This document shows, one piece after another, positions 24,087 to 35,569 of a stretch of 64,000 nt of DNA. This DNA is from Hydrangea macrophylla (taxonomy: Eukaryota > Streptophyta > Magnoliopsida > Cornales > Hydrangeaceae). A program made the translations under genes and the position numbers. Numbering within the stretch: position 1 is the first letter of the stretch; each line of letters begins with the position of its first letter. Location: contig CM066988.1 in NCBI GenBank assembly GCA_033977485.1, forward strand, positions 29,430,501-29,494,500, given 5' to 3'. The notes under the pieces were generated by a model. That model saw nothing but the letters and a program-made list of their open reading frames with translations. It was not told the origin of the DNA and did no database searches.

Positions 24087-24352
24087 TCTAAACTAAGCAC
24101 ATGGACATGTAAAGTAAAGCGAGAGAAGGAAAGATGTTACCTCGAGACATTAATATCCCATTTTTTTTTCAAGTCACCTGCAAAATCATCAGTAGCAACA
24201 AGGAAAAATAGAGAACATAATATAACAACTCAGTTAATAAATTCGGTTAATCAAGATACTTATCATAAAGTAACAACCGAAATTTTTTGAGGATCTTCCC
24301 AGTGAAATAATTTAACAATGACAAGACTTTTGAGATCCTCATAAAAATGCAA

Positions 24353-25954
24353 TTAACCCCAACTAATGTCAGGCTCAAGGTCAGAGGAGATGATGCAAAA
24401 CCAATGGCTTCCAAATTTGTTGGGCATAGTTATAAGAGGAATACCACACTTTTTAGGAATTATTCTCAAGGAAAGATCTTTGGTGTTGGTATTTCCTATA
24501 ACAGCCTCTATTTTAATACTAAAAACAGGGGGAGGCCATGGTTCAATAAAAGGGGCAGGGTCGAAGTGATGTTCTAATGAAGCTTCACCACCCTCCGCTT
24601 GTCCTAGAACAGAATCTATGGAGATATAATCATAGGAATTTAATTTCTGATCTATGCACATGGTTTTGGACTGGACTTGGATAAAGCTATCTATTTGGGC
24701 CTCAATGTCATAATCACTCAAGAAGGTCAAGCAGTCTAGAAGATTGCTAGCTTCTTGTTGAATTTTAAGATCATCTAAAGTGGACCCAATATTTTCCAAG
24801 TCTTCTCTCAAAGAATTTTGAAAGTTAAAATTTTGTGAAGAACATGTGCTAGTATCCTTACCATCCTCTTCCACAACACATTCTGTTTGTTCACGAATGG
24901 GGTACACATAACATTCAAGCTCAGGACGAGAGGTTTGATTGATAGCAAGGATAGGTGATGGGCAACTTGGTGACACCACCTCTTCGGTTGAAAGAGGTGA
25001 GGGTTCATGAATATCACAAGAATCTAAATCAGATTTAGATTTTTCAATTATGTCTTCCCTAGGGTCATTATCAAAGGTAGGGGTAGAGTCAACAGGGGAC
25101 TCATCCTTTCCTAATTGCGTGCAATCACCTAAACTCTCATCATCTTTTAAAACCTCATTCTCATCCTTGTAACTCTCCTCACTATATATGTCATCTATTG
25201 AGGTGCTCTGGACAAAGAGATTGTGTAGTTTTATCCAGGCAGTGAAGGAGTTGATGTCTGGGGTTGTATGTTGAGGAGAAGATGGTTCTACAACTTCATG
25301 CTCAATGGTTTGGTTTTGGAGTTCTTGTTGGGTTATCACTTTCTCAAATGAGTTGTGAACCTCACTCGGTATGAACCCATCATTGTCCTCTAATTCCATT
25401 CCATTGTTAGTGTCTTGAAATTCAGGTTGTAGCGTTGAAGGACTGGTATAGTCTTCTAAAGGTTGGCTATCAAATGCTTGTTGATATCTAGCTCCTAATT
25501 TATCAATTGCACTCTCTAGCCTTTTCATTTCACTAAGCAGCAATTCTAACATACCATTATCCTCAACTTGGTTATTCTCCTCATTATAACTATATGAAGT
25601 TTCACCCCATTGTTGTTGGTAATAGTCCCCTTCCCATTGTGTTTGTGTGCAAGACTCCCCAGAAGGAAAGTCTTGGTGCATTTGGTAATCGTGGGAACTA
25701 CTACTATATCCTACACTATCATTTTGGTTATATCCCCATTGCGATTGATAGAACTCTCCAGGTGGAGGTTCTTGATACGTTTGATAACATGGGGGACTAA
25801 CACGATGGTTTTCCCATTGTGGTGATTGGTAGCACTCAGGTTGATAATGTGCATCATATGTGGGTGCTTGCCAACTCGGGGTATAATTCTCATTACCTAA
25901 TGTGTACCCATTCGTGGTATTTGTGTTGTATGGAGGGTAATATGGATAAGACAT
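24353..25954 (-). CDS. Intact 533-aa orphan ORF of the non-autonomous element
   Basis: This is an uninterrupted ORF from ATG (25952-25954) to TAA (24353-24355), the longest clean frame in the window. The N-terminal ~125 residues are rich in Tyr, Gln, Pro and Ser, with repeated phrases around QSQWGYNQ, TQWEGDYYQQQW and PPGEFYQ. A short helical, possibly coiled-coil stretch follows (MLELLLSEMKRLESAIDKLG, about 130-150). The middle is strongly acidic and Ser-rich. The C-terminal part (about 450-533) is less biased. I see no zinc knuckle, protease or signal peptide. By position (between PBS and internal PPT) it replaces gag-pol, so it may derive from the Gag tail, but I cannot name a family. Its integrity and near-identical LTRs imply recent activity. 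Confidence 0.7.
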   Translation of the reverse strand: MSYPYYPPYNTNTTNGYTLGNENYTPSWQAPTYDAHYQPECYQSPQWENHRVSPPCYQTYQEPPPGEFYQSQWGYNQNDSVGYSSSSHDYQMHQDFPSGESCTQTQWEGDYYQQQWGETSYSYNEENNQVEDNGMLELLLSEMKRLESAIDKLGARYQQAFDSQPLEDYTSPSTLQPEFQDTNNGMELEDNDGFIPSEVHNSFEKVITQQELQNQTIEHEVVEPSSPQHTTPDINSFTAWIKLHNLFVQSTSIDDIYSEESYKDENEVLKDDESLGDCTQLGKDESPVDSTPTFDNDPREDIIEKSKSDLDSCDIHEPSPLSTEEVVSPSCPSPILAINQTSRPELECYVYPIREQTECVVEEDGKDTSTCSSQNFNFQNSLREDLENIGSTLDDLKIQQEASNLLDCLTFLSDYDIEAQIDSFIQVQSKTMCIDQKLNSYDYISIDSVLGQAEGGEASLEHHFDPAPFIEPWPPPVFSIKIEAVIGNTNTKDLSLRIIPKKCGIPLITMPNKFGSHWFCIISSDLEPDISWG

Positions 25955-26089
25955 GTTTACCCAAAATATTTAAACAAAAGAAAATTTTTTTTTTCCTTGT
26001 GAGAGAAAAAGTCCAATGATTTTTTTTTTTTAAGAAAAAGAAAAAAAAAAAAATGAAAATAACTTAGTAAAATCCTAACCTAGTTGCCT

Positions 26090-26107
26090 TCCCCGGCAAC
26101 GGCGCCA
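26090..26107 (-). promoter_or_regulatory. Primer-binding site, Asp-tRNA type
   Basis: On the minus strand TGGCGCCGTTGCCGGGGA lies 6 bp after the 5' LTR. It is complementary to the 3' end of plant tRNA-Asp, as is typical of Athila elements. The 5' leader (25955-26089) has poly-A/T runs but no gene. Confidence 0.85.
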
Positions 26108-26113
26108 AAAACT

Positions 26114-27738
26114 TGACACGCGAAAAATCTTGTGCGCTCTTGTGCAACACCCAAGTGTAGGTGATCGTGCAAGTAATATAGTACTGGAAGTCCAGGTCGA
26201 TCCCACAGGGAAGGAATAGGAAGAATATCTACCAAGTTATAACCTAAAGAAATAGAAAAGATAAATGTATAAGAGAAGGTTCTAACGAATCCTAATTAAT
26301 TAAATTAAACTAAATAATAAATTAAAACATAAAGAAACATAACTAATTAAATAAATAAACTAAAAGTGTTGGAAATACGAGAATCCACATTAATCCTAAC
26401 CATCTACCATGCATATTCATTAATGTTCTATGGAGTTCATTCCTTTTCAGCATTCCGTATTTTTCTAAAGATAAAGACTCAGTAGCCCTTTCATGACCGG
26501 GACTACATCATCACATTTGAGTAAAATACATGGAAGACGGTTTAAAACAATGGTTATTACTTGCACTCTAAATGGTGTTAGCATTCAAAGTGGTTTTCAA
26601 AAGTCATTGAAGAAAAGGCCTTAAGGCTTAAAGTTCTAAAAACTGTTGTGACAAACTGAGCTTATTGGGACAATTTGATGACAGATTTCTAAAACAAAAA
26701 GTCATGGAATACTTAAAAGAATCATCTCAGGATTTAACAAGTTCGATCGATCGAAGCGCTCTCGATCGATCGGACTGCATCATCCTTCAATCGATCGAAC
26801 TGTATTCGATCGCTTGACTATCCCTGGTTCGATCGATCGAACTGTCTTCGATCGATCGAGCCCAAGGTTTCTAAAGATTGCATGGAAGAGGTTGGAAATC
26901 AATGTTTCATCACATATTTCCAACGTCTAAACTACGGAAACATAATAAAACTAGTGCAGAAATAGTAAAGCAAAGCAATCATCAACATCTAAACTAATAA
27001 ACAATCAAAGAACATAGATTGGAAAGAAAAAACCTGTAAATAATCTGAATATAATCTGAATAAACTTGAAACAAACTTGAATCTTCAATCTACAATGGAA
27101 AAGGAGGAAGAAAAACATCAAACTAAACTAATCTACTCCTAAACTAACCCTAAAACTACCCTAAACTGCTGTTCTGTGCGTTCTGGAGCTTCCTCCTCTC
27201 GTCTGGCGTCAAAACGACGTATATATAGGGTTCCCACAGAGTTTACGCAACTTTTGGATGATTAAAAAGTTCGATCGATCGAGCTCAGTTCGATCGATCG
27301 AAGGTTCGATCGATTGAACTCTTCTTCAATCGCTTGAACTCTCTGATTTTGACAGCTCTGCACACCGATGGGAGAATGGCCATAACTTTTTACTCGGACC
27401 TCGGATTGACCTCCCGTTTGCGGCCACGCGACCGTAACTCAAAGATCTAGATTTTATAGCTCTGGGAAAATCTTCCAAATCTGAAGTCATCATTGTCAAA
27501 ATTGGCGTTTTCCCAGCTGCTTCTGTTGTTCTCTTCACCAAAATCACTTTCTTTAGCTCCACTTCGTTGATTTGCATCCTAATACCTATAAAACAATGCA
27601 AAAACATATATTTTAGCATTAACACAATAAAAAGAACATTGTTATTAGAATGCACCTAAATATAGGGACTTTGGGGATAAAAATATGCATAAAGAACCAT
27701 GTAATACGCTATAAATATGCATTTTTCACCTCGAATCA
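26114..27738 (-). repeat. 5' LTR of the non-autonomous Athila-like element
   Basis: It is the same length as the left copy and almost identical; differences include single changes near 26262, 26364 and 27186. It is followed on the right by the target duplicate ATGTG (27739-27743), after which Tekay-1 RT coding resumes. Confidence 0.92.
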
Positions 27739-27743
27739 ATGTG

Positions 27744-28376
27744 CTTGGACGCACGAATCCAAATCTTCCAACTCCTGCACTTGCTTCTTCAATTCTTGCA
27801 TTTCCATCGGTGCCATCCTGTACGGGGTCTTGGAGACAGGCATGGTTCCAGGTGCCAGTTCTATGCAGAAGTCTATCTCTCGCTTTGGCATCAATCCTAA
27901 GAGATATTTAAATACGTCCTCGAATTCTCACACTATCAGAATCTCTGCGATCGTGATCTCTGAGCTTGTGCCCTCGATGGCAGCCAAATGACTAGCGAGA
28001 AAACCATCACTCAATGGGTTACACTGAAAGAAAAAGGGTTGACTTCCAGGTATCGTAAAGGTAATCGACTTGCTAGTATAATCCAAGATAGCATGTTACT
28101 TGGTGAGCCAGTCAATTCCTAAGATGACGTCAAACTCCTTCATTGGCAAGATCACCAAATTCGCGAATAGGTCTCTATCTTCTATGTTGATGGGACAGTT
28201 TCTGGATACCCTATTCAACTTAACAGATGTACCCAATGGAGATACGACATTCACTGCTACAATAAGGTTTTGAGGTACTAAACCCAAATCTTGTACGACT
28301 CTACTAGCAATAAACGAATTCGGCGCTCCAGTATCAAATAATGTTTTAACTTTGTTGCTGAAAAGAGTAAGCGTAC
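27744..28376 (-). pseudogene. Protease and RT N-terminus of Tekay-1
   Basis: On the minus strand this begins with the retropepsin core LFDTGAPNSF, where catalytic DTG at 28327-28335 is intact. It runs through FDVILGIDWL and SITFTIPG to the RT entry region ([27 protein letters not shown]). An in-frame stop near 28095 and a shift near 27930 break it. The RT is cut at 27743 by the nested element and resumes at 20651. The protease would process Gag-Pol. Confidence 0.8.
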
Positions 28377-29529
28377 CTTCTATTTCTGATGCGCTTCGAC
28401 GTTAAAACCTGCTGGTTCTGGAATAACAACATTCAGATGAGTCTTGGGAGCTTGCCCTTGAGCGTTGGGTCCATTGTATCCTCGGCGCGGTGCCTTGCAC
28501 TCTCGGCTCCAGTGGCCTTTTTCTCCACAATTAAAGCATATGACTCCACCGCGATCGTGGTTCTTTGAGGTTCTGAAATCTTTGGCATGGTGGCCGGGTA
28601 TACCACAGTTGAAGCAACTCCCTGGACCTTTTCCTTGGGCAATATAACATCCTTGATGTCCAACAGGGACTGGTGCTTGTGGTGCTGCAGTTTTGGCTTG
28701 CTGTGGTTGCCTCCATGCCTGCTGCGGCTTCCTTTCTCCATTCCAAGTGCGCTTGTTATTCTGATAACGCATGGGTGGCCTGGATCCTTTGACATTTCGT
28801 GATGGAAACCTACTGGTAAATCTCTTCTACTTTTGTTTCTGTATATTCTCCATCTGTGTAGTTGCCTACCAAAGATTCAAAGGATTGACTCACGTAAACT
28901 ACAGTCGTCTCTTGTAGTGAAAGAGATAACCCTTGGTGATATTGTTCGTTCTTTTCAGGTGTGTCCACCATGTGATGCGCAAAACGGGATAGGCATTCGA
29001 ATTACGTTGTATACTCCTGAACAGACTTGTTCCCTTGAACCAATTCCATGAATTCTTTCTTCTTCAAATTTCGTTCTACTAATGGAAAATACTTTGCTAG
29101 GAACCGTTCCTTGAACATGGTCCATGTCATATCCCTTATGGCTCTTTCTCCCAAAGTTGCCTCTTCTGCTTGCCACCAGTCTGCAGCGGCATATGTCAAC
29201 TGAAATACGGCTACGCGGCATTTATCGGCCACACTGCAATCCATGGCTTTAAAGATGAGATCCATCTCTCAAAGCCATTGCTCCATTTTCCATGGTTCCA
29301 TCATCCCATTGAACTTTTTGGGTCTTAATGCGCGGAAACGTAAAAGTAACTTATCCCCTATCTGCCTTGGGGGTGGTGCTAGGCGGTTGTTGTTATTTCC
29401 TACATTGTTTGAAGCCCTCTCAATCCTTCTGACCAAGGCTGAGAGTAGTCCTGTAGGGTCTATCTCATTAGGTATCTCCGGTTCTTCCTCGTTATGACCA
29501 TTGCCGTTCCTCCTACGTCCTCCAGCCAT
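28377..29529 (-). pseudogene. Gag of Tekay-1 (degenerate)
   Basis: This is the capsid/nucleocapsid polyprotein of Tekay-1. The inferred start is ATG at 29527-29529 (MAGGRRRNGNG). The capsid helices follow, with LRPKKFNG, WWQAEEATL, MFKERFLAKYFP, KKEFMELVQG and SVQEYT. Two zinc knuckles lie near 28490-28610. The first is CFNCGIPGHHAKDF, with the final Cys replaced by Phe. The second is CFNCGEKGHWSREC, which is intact. Stops near 29268 and 29001 and frame shifts near 28810 and 28780 kill it. It would package element RNA into particles. Order and motifs fit chromovirus gag. Confidence 0.82.
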
Positions 29530-29886
29530 CTGAAAACAACGCACAAGTTTTACTGCTAATATCCTTTGATTCCATATCGAGTCTTTATAGGTGGTCTTGG
29601 TGTGTACCAAAGTTAAAATGAAATAAGAATGCATATATTACAAAATGTCAATGGAATAAAGCGATATAACTGAAACCATTATATTAAACCAAAAAAGATT
29701 TACATCAAAGTACTGAACCCAAGGCCAGTACATACTATACAAGAGTTTAACCATCTCCTAGGTGTGCTTACAAAAAGAACATGTACAAAGTACTTACAAC
29801 TGAAATATCCATAATACGAGCTACACCAAACAAAACTAATATGCACATCACTATAAAGAAGTAATAGCAGCTCTCTGAAGATCATA
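29530..29886 (-). other. Tekay-1 spacer between acidic ORF and gag
   Basis: About 350 bp with no recognisable coding content. It contains a TATA-less AT-rich stretch and no obvious repeat. Confidence 0.4.
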
Positions 29887-30890
29887 TCAACGTGGTAGGG
29901 CATAGAAGTCTGCCTCATCGACGGTAACCGTAGGTGGTATCTCGTCCCCTGGAACGGTAACTACCTCCGCTGGCATAAAATCCAGCCACTGGTCAAACTC
30001 ATCTGGTAATATCCATCCTGGTACTATGCCATCTCCGCCAACTCCATCCAAGTCGATGTCATCCTCATCGTCTTGCTATACAACCTCTGGTGGGGCATCG
30101 TCCAACTCGACAGCTAACTCGTCAGGCTCAACAACATCATCTGGATCCACGTCGTCGTGTAAGTTAGGCTGTGCGTCGGGATCGTCCTGAATCAGCTCTA
30201 TAACTGGATCGTTTGCGGGGTCCTCTAAGAACTCCTCCTCCTCCGGGTCCTCCTCAACATCAGCTGGATCTACCCTGTGGTCTTGCTTGGGTATCGTACT
30301 ATCACGTCCTCATCAGCTGGCAGTACTGGATGATCGTATACATCATCCTCTGGTCCCTGAGCATCCTCTACTGGATCGGCCTCCTCGATCGGCTCGTCGT
30401 CGCTACTCGTCGGATAGTCCTCAATCACCAGGTCATCATCATCATCTGTGTTGTCACCGTCAGATGGGTCGTCTGCTGTGTGGCTGCCGCCTACAGAATT
30501 CTCTCTACTCGCTCTGTCGTCATCGCTATTTGTATCCATGGGGTCTAAATCTGCATCTGGCTCTGGTATGGGCTCGGGTGAGAATGGTGGTGCTGGTGCG
30601 GCTATGATAATCGGGAAGAGTATATCGTCGTATAGCGCCTTGTCCTGAGCCATGCTGATAAGCTCCTGGTGGATAAGTATGGTAGTCTCTGAAGCATGAA
30701 TCGACTCAAGCTGAACTCGATCTGGATATGGCAGTGCATCGGTATGCATGGCTCTCCGCATGTCCTCCTCTAAAATGTGCCTCACCCTTTGGCGGATCCG
30801 CTGTCGATATAGTACAGGGTCGGCAGGCTAGATACGACCGTCGAGAATATAGTGCCCTCCGAAATCATCGTGAACAAAGATCGGCTCCAT
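29887..30890 (-). pseudogene. Acidic pre-gag ORF of Tekay-1 (degenerate)
   Basis: This extra ORF of about 330 codons lies between PBS and gag, read from ATG 30888-30890 (MEPIFVHDDFGGHY) to TGA 29887-29889 (ADFYALPR). It is homologous to 12804-13489 in Tekay-2 over most of its length. The N-terminal part has mixed composition (DPVLYRQRI, HILEEDMRRA, ESIHASETT, DDILFPIIIAAPA). The rest is extremely acidic (NTDDDDDLVIEDYP, DPEEEEFLEDPAND). Breaks are an in-frame TAG near 30828, one frameshift near 30300 and a TAG near 30076. Extra ORFs before gag are known in Ogre-type elements, but I do not know this one from Tekay. No signal peptide or membrane segment; function unknown. Confidence 0.65.
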
Positions 30891-30988
30891 AGTCCTGCAA
30901 GAGGAACTAACTTAGTGTCAGTACTAATACGAGGTAAATCTTATGCTCATAACTTAAGGTGTAGGACAATCAGTGAGCGCGTCAAAAC

Positions 30989-31003
30989 CTGGCTCTGATA
31001 CCA
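30989..31003 (-). promoter_or_regulatory. Primer-binding site of Tekay-1 (iMet tRNA)
   Basis: On the minus strand TGGTATCAGAGCCAG lies 8 bp after the 5' LTR, a perfect match to the usual initiator-methionine PBS. It confirms the minus orientation and marks the LTR boundary. Confidence 0.88.
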
Positions 31004-31011
31004 AAAATCCC

Positions 31012-34000
31012 TGTCACGCCCCGATGTACCAAAAATAGGGAAAAATAAATTTCCTTTATGGGTTCGTAGACATGTGACTGCTTGTGAGTGTCACTTGATT
31101 GTCCAAACATGCTTATAACAATAATGTGATATGGGAAAATGACTAAGTTCAGCAGAAGCAGAAATTTAAAACATCCAAGTCTTACATCAGTAGTATATTA
31201 CAGGCCAAAAAGATATCCAAAAAAGTTACATATTACAAGACCAGCTAAACTATTACATCACTAACATAATAATAGCATAACTATAACAAAAGAAAAGATC
31301 CAAAGTCTTCAGTTGGCGAAACCGTAGCCTTCCTCGTAGTAATCTTCACCAGCATAGTCTTCAGTAGTAAAGTTAGCATCTTGATAGCAGTCGACTCCGT
31401 CTGGACCTGCAAAGGCTGGACGTGGAAGGTCCAGCGGCATGAAAAGCCGTTAGCGGTTAAGCTAAGTGAGGGTCCCCTTAAGGTTACCACCACTTAAGGT
31501 AAGTTATTCTTCATCTCTTCTTATTTCTCGAAACCATATCTCGTTCATCATTTCCTTTTCTCGATACTATGTCTTGTTCATCTTTTCTTATTCTTAAAAC
31601 CATGTCTTATTTAAACCCAATCATTCCCTTTGAAACTTAACCCAGAACTGAACTGACCAATGATATAGACTGAAAGAAGACTTAACTCCAAACGCATTTA
31701 CTGGTCAAGAAAGAATAACACTCAACAATGAATAGTTAACTGTCGCCCAACTGGCACTCAAACTGTCACCCAAATGTCATAAGTGTGCGGGACATTAACA
31801 ATCTCTTCGTCGAATACGTCATGCTGATCCTCAGGTTGCCCGCACGTTACCGAACACGTCATGCCGATCCTCAGACCAAGGGTACGGGGAATTAATAATC
31901 ACTTGGATGAACATGTCATGCCGATCCATGGGTCACCCGTATATAACCGAACACGTCATACCGATCCTCAGTCTAAGGGTGCGGAAAACTAATCAACTAC
32001 TTTATCGAACACGTCATGACGATCCTCAGGTCATCCGATCCGTACTTGACCGAACACGTCATGCCGATCCTCAGATCAAGGAACAAAACATAACTCACCA
32101 ATCAACTCCATGGAATAATCGAGAGACCAACTTTGCAAGAATTATCCAAACACGACACAAAAGTTCACGAATCAACTTTGACCGGTAGTCACAGGACTAA
32201 AAACGAAACCCAACGTCCCTTATTTGCATTAAATCTATTATTGAAGGTTTTATCGTTATTTTTCACGTTCGTACATTTCGTTGTTTAGTTCATTAATAAC
32301 ATCCATTTATAAACATCAGTATTTCGCTTTACGTTCGACATTCCATTTTCCTCTCAATATACTTATGATGGAAACTTTCCCAATCACTTACCAACATAAT
32401 AATCGTGCCATTCAACATACTTATAGTTTCGGTATGAACTTTCCAACGGTCATTAGACTATATTCATAACAATGGAAAACATAGCACGTAGCTCATGGAT
32501 TTATAACATGAATTTAATACCAATAAACGTATAGATGAAACCCTTACCATAGCACAAGATTTTCATAACAACACAGGTACCGAAAAACTAGCATCAACAA
32601 TCAACACCATGCATAACAAAACATCATACAAAAAGCTACACAATCTGCTAGGATACATTTTTACTGTGTTGACCGAATTAACATGATTTATTTGGATATG
32701 ATAAATTGCTTTGTAGATCAAACTCAAAACTAAAACATTGTAGATAATAGGAATATCTTCATGTACAAAAAAAATCTAGCATCAATTACATTTTTGATCT
32801 ACTCAAACTATTTATTTTACAAGACATTTCTTATATCTCAGATTGTTCTGTCCCAGATTTATAGTACTGCATTGTACATGAATTTCACCTATGGAGGAGG
32901 GGTTTTTAGACTGAGATATAGAAGGGTTATTTGTAGATAAATGAGTTAGCTTTCTCTACAAAAAAATCTAGCTTAATTCCCATTTTTGAGTTGTACAAGA
33001 CATTCATTTTATTAAACTATATTCTGCTGAAAGTTTCAGTTTCTCAGATTTATAACACTGCGTTGTACATGCATTTCACCCATGAAGGAGTGATTTCTAG
33101 ACTGAGCTATAGAAGAGTTATTTGTAGATAAATGAGTTAAACTTTACCACAAAAAACCCTAGTTTAATTCCGATTTTTGAGCTCCTCAAAACATTCATTT
33201 TACTAAAATACATTCTGCTGGAAGTTTATGTTTTCCTAGGTTTATAACACTGTGTTGTACATGCATTTCACCCATGAAGGATTGATTTCTAGACTGAGCT
33301 ATAGAAGAGTTATTTGTAGATATATGAGTTAAATTTTACCACAAAAAAAACCTAGCTTAATTCGGATTTTAGAGCTGCACAAAACATTCATTTTGCTAAA
33401 CTATGTTCTGCTGAAAGTTTCAGTTTCTCAGATTTATGGATTTGTCTTGCATGTCATGAAAACTTCAACACAACAACATCAAACTTCTACTAAACATTAA
33501 TACATACTATATATGTTCTAAATTGAGTTAGATTATTCACAATTACTCACCAAAGCTTGAAATTGAGCTTGGATGTTGTTTTTGAGCTTAATGGAGCTTG
33601 AACTTCAAACTTCAAGGATGAAATCCTTCTTCTTTTTAACTTTTCTTCTCTCTTTTTCTCATGAACTACCAAAGTCTCCTAATTTTCTCTCCAAAAATTC
33701 AGATTATGATCCAACTAAGAGAGCGTAGTGTGTGCATGTGCTTGTTTATATAGAATGTTGGGTGGTGGCAAGTGTCATCTTGCATGTAAGCATGTATTCA
33801 TGCAAGGACAAGTGTTCTAGAGGTGGACAAGTGTCACATGGGGTGGTGACATGGAGCTTGTCATGTGGCCGACCATGTAGGGCCCACCTTGGATTGTGTG
33901 CCACTTTCTCAATTTACCTGCAAAGTTCCTCGATATACATGTCGGTCTCGATTTACGTGCAACCGGGTATTATTTCTAATGTCCGGTTCCGGGTACGGGA

Positions 34001-34187
34001 CTAAGTGAAATCTTATTATGGCCGAGTCGGTACAGTTACTACAGTCTAATATGATAATACTACAACACGTCCATATCGTCACTTAATTAAAATGATAATA
34101 TAATAATATAATAATATAGTCGGTCCAATACAGAAACTCAAAAAAACTCATATTATAATTAATGAAAAGAAAATTACAGGTGTTAGA
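31012..34187 (-). repeat. 5' LTR of Tekay-1
   Basis: This LTR pairs with 4611-7582. The left edge is TGTCACGCCCC. The right edge is GGTGTTAGA, where GGTGTTACA is expected, so the terminal dinucleotide has mutated. TATA is at 33746-33752, the splice-donor-like site at 33545-33551, ~180 bp units at about 32800-33430, the TGACGTG array at about 31800-32085 and the small ORF at 31309-31440. It has about 200 bp more than the 3' LTR, partly from an extra repeat unit. Confidence 0.9.
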
Positions 34188-34346
34188 GCTGCGTTGCCCT
34201 TGTTAAAATTTTTTTTAATTATTTTCCCTAGTTTTCTGTTTAAAAAAAAATGAATGACTCAGAAGTTAGAGCTCTTATAATTTATGAAGTTATACCATAA
34301 TTCTTCTTATTATTATCGTTGTAATGATGCATTGTCTTAAACTTTG

Positions 34347-34350
<4 letters not shown>

Positions 34351-34412
<62 letters not shown>
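34351..34412 (+). repeat. (GA)31 microsatellite
   Basis: An uninterrupted dinucleotide run of 62 bp. The ORF through it on the other strand (alternating Ser/Leu) is an artefact of the repeat. Confidence 0.97.
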
Positions 34413-34415
<3 letters not shown>

Positions 34416-35569
34416 GTAGTTTTCTAGTTTTCTGTTTTTTTATAATAAAAAAAGAGTAGTTCTTAGAATTTAAAATAAATAAATAAATTTTCTTTTTAGT
34501 TTCTGAATGTATATATTTCTTAATATAAATATTTTTAGTTTTTAAATAAAATTCCAACCACCCCCTCGAAGCTCTCTTTAATTAGATCTTAGTTGATAGT
34601 TGGAAGGAGTGGAGGGTTGAGTCTAGCCTCTCTTGTTGGCTGAGAGTATAAAAAATGGTTCCGACAGTCGATGACCAGACGTTAATGGGTTGCTCACTTG
34701 TTTCTGAGCAGAAGAAACCCTTTGCTGGCGCTAGCCTTTATGCTATCAAAAGGAAAGCTAAAAGGTTATGATGGTGTTTGAATTGTTATAGGGAAGAGTG
34801 TCCTGGTTTAATTGCTCATAATGACACATCTTTTAAAGTTTACTACTGCTACAAAAGACAATTCAAATCAAAACAAAAGAAAATTTTGGTTAAGAAAGAG
34901 GACTGGATCCTTTGATACCCAAATAAATTTTGTTTTCCCATCCCTCATTTCTTTTTATTATTTGTTTGTTTTTAAATTTATTTTCAGTACATTCAATAAT
35001 TTTCAGTCAGGTTAGACTTTAAAATGATCCTACGTATACATATGGCTGTCATTAGCTGGTTCGATAGGAGTAATTTGCATGATCCCAACATCACCAGATA
35101 TGTCTAGTACGGTGAATTACTCACTCTAGAGGTAGCAAAAAATTAGGTAAAGCCAGAGTTATCTCCTAGCCTCTTACTAATGTTTTTAACTTTCTAGTGA
35201 TTCTAGACCCATCTCTTTTACTAGAGGTGGATGGGCGATCATGACAACTTGGATGCTCTGGATTGCATAGCCTCTTTTATATAGGTGTAGAGGGTACTAG
35301 TCGCACCATATATGTATCCAACCTAGTGTATGTGCTTAGGAATTTTTCAGAAGTTTTTCTTTTACTCGATATAAGATAAATTTGACACGTTAATGTTATT
35401 TTGGGTATGTTAATAGCATACAACACATTGTCACATGTTTAACTATTTTCAAATGCTAAAACCTCTTTTAACTTTAAAAATTTTGGAACAATGTGAAAAT
35501 ATTTACTGAATTTAAATGGATGAGTAAACATAAACTATGCAGTTTAAAGACAAGTAGTGAGAACTAATT

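Larger units (their letters stand above)
20652..27738 (-). mobile_element. Young non-autonomous Athila-like element with one ORF, minus strand
   Basis: This 7.1 kb element is inserted in the RT of Tekay-1. Two LTRs of 1625 bp each (20652-22276, 26114-27738) differ at only about 9 positions by eye. The 5 bp ATGTG flanks both sides exactly (20647-20651, 27739-27743). It has an Asp-tRNA PBS, a terminal PPT, an internal PPT-like motif and a long 3' non-coding region, all Athila-like features. There is no pol. Its single ORF (24353-25954) is intact. It must have used enzymes from another element and inserted recently. Confidence 0.92.
4611..34187 (-). mobile_element. Tekay-1: Tekay/Del-type chromovirus, minus strand, with two nested insertions
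   Basis: This element is bounded by two ~3 kb LTRs of one family (4611-7582 and 31012-34187), both reading TG...CA on the minus strand; the right copy now ends TAGA. The flanking 5 bp are GCTAC (4606-4610) and GCTGC (34188-34192), a target duplication with one transition. Read on the minus strand the order is 5' LTR, iMet-type PBS, acidic ORF, gag, protease, RT, RNase H, integrase, chromodomain, PPT, 3' LTR. Two other elements (9478-19820 and 20652-27738) interrupt its pol; without them it is about 12 kb. All coding parts carry stops or shifts, so it is dead. Sampled LTR divergence is about 6% by eye. Confidence 0.9.

Noticed and set aside
26090..26107. tRNA gene remnants at PBS sites (also 30989-31003, 55549-55566)
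   Set aside because: Only the 13-18 nt complementary to a tRNA 3' end is present, at the exact distance from an LTR expected for a primer site.
34282..34557. ORF with a long Ser/Leu repeat
   Set aside because: Translation of the (GA)31 microsatellite; no coding evidence.
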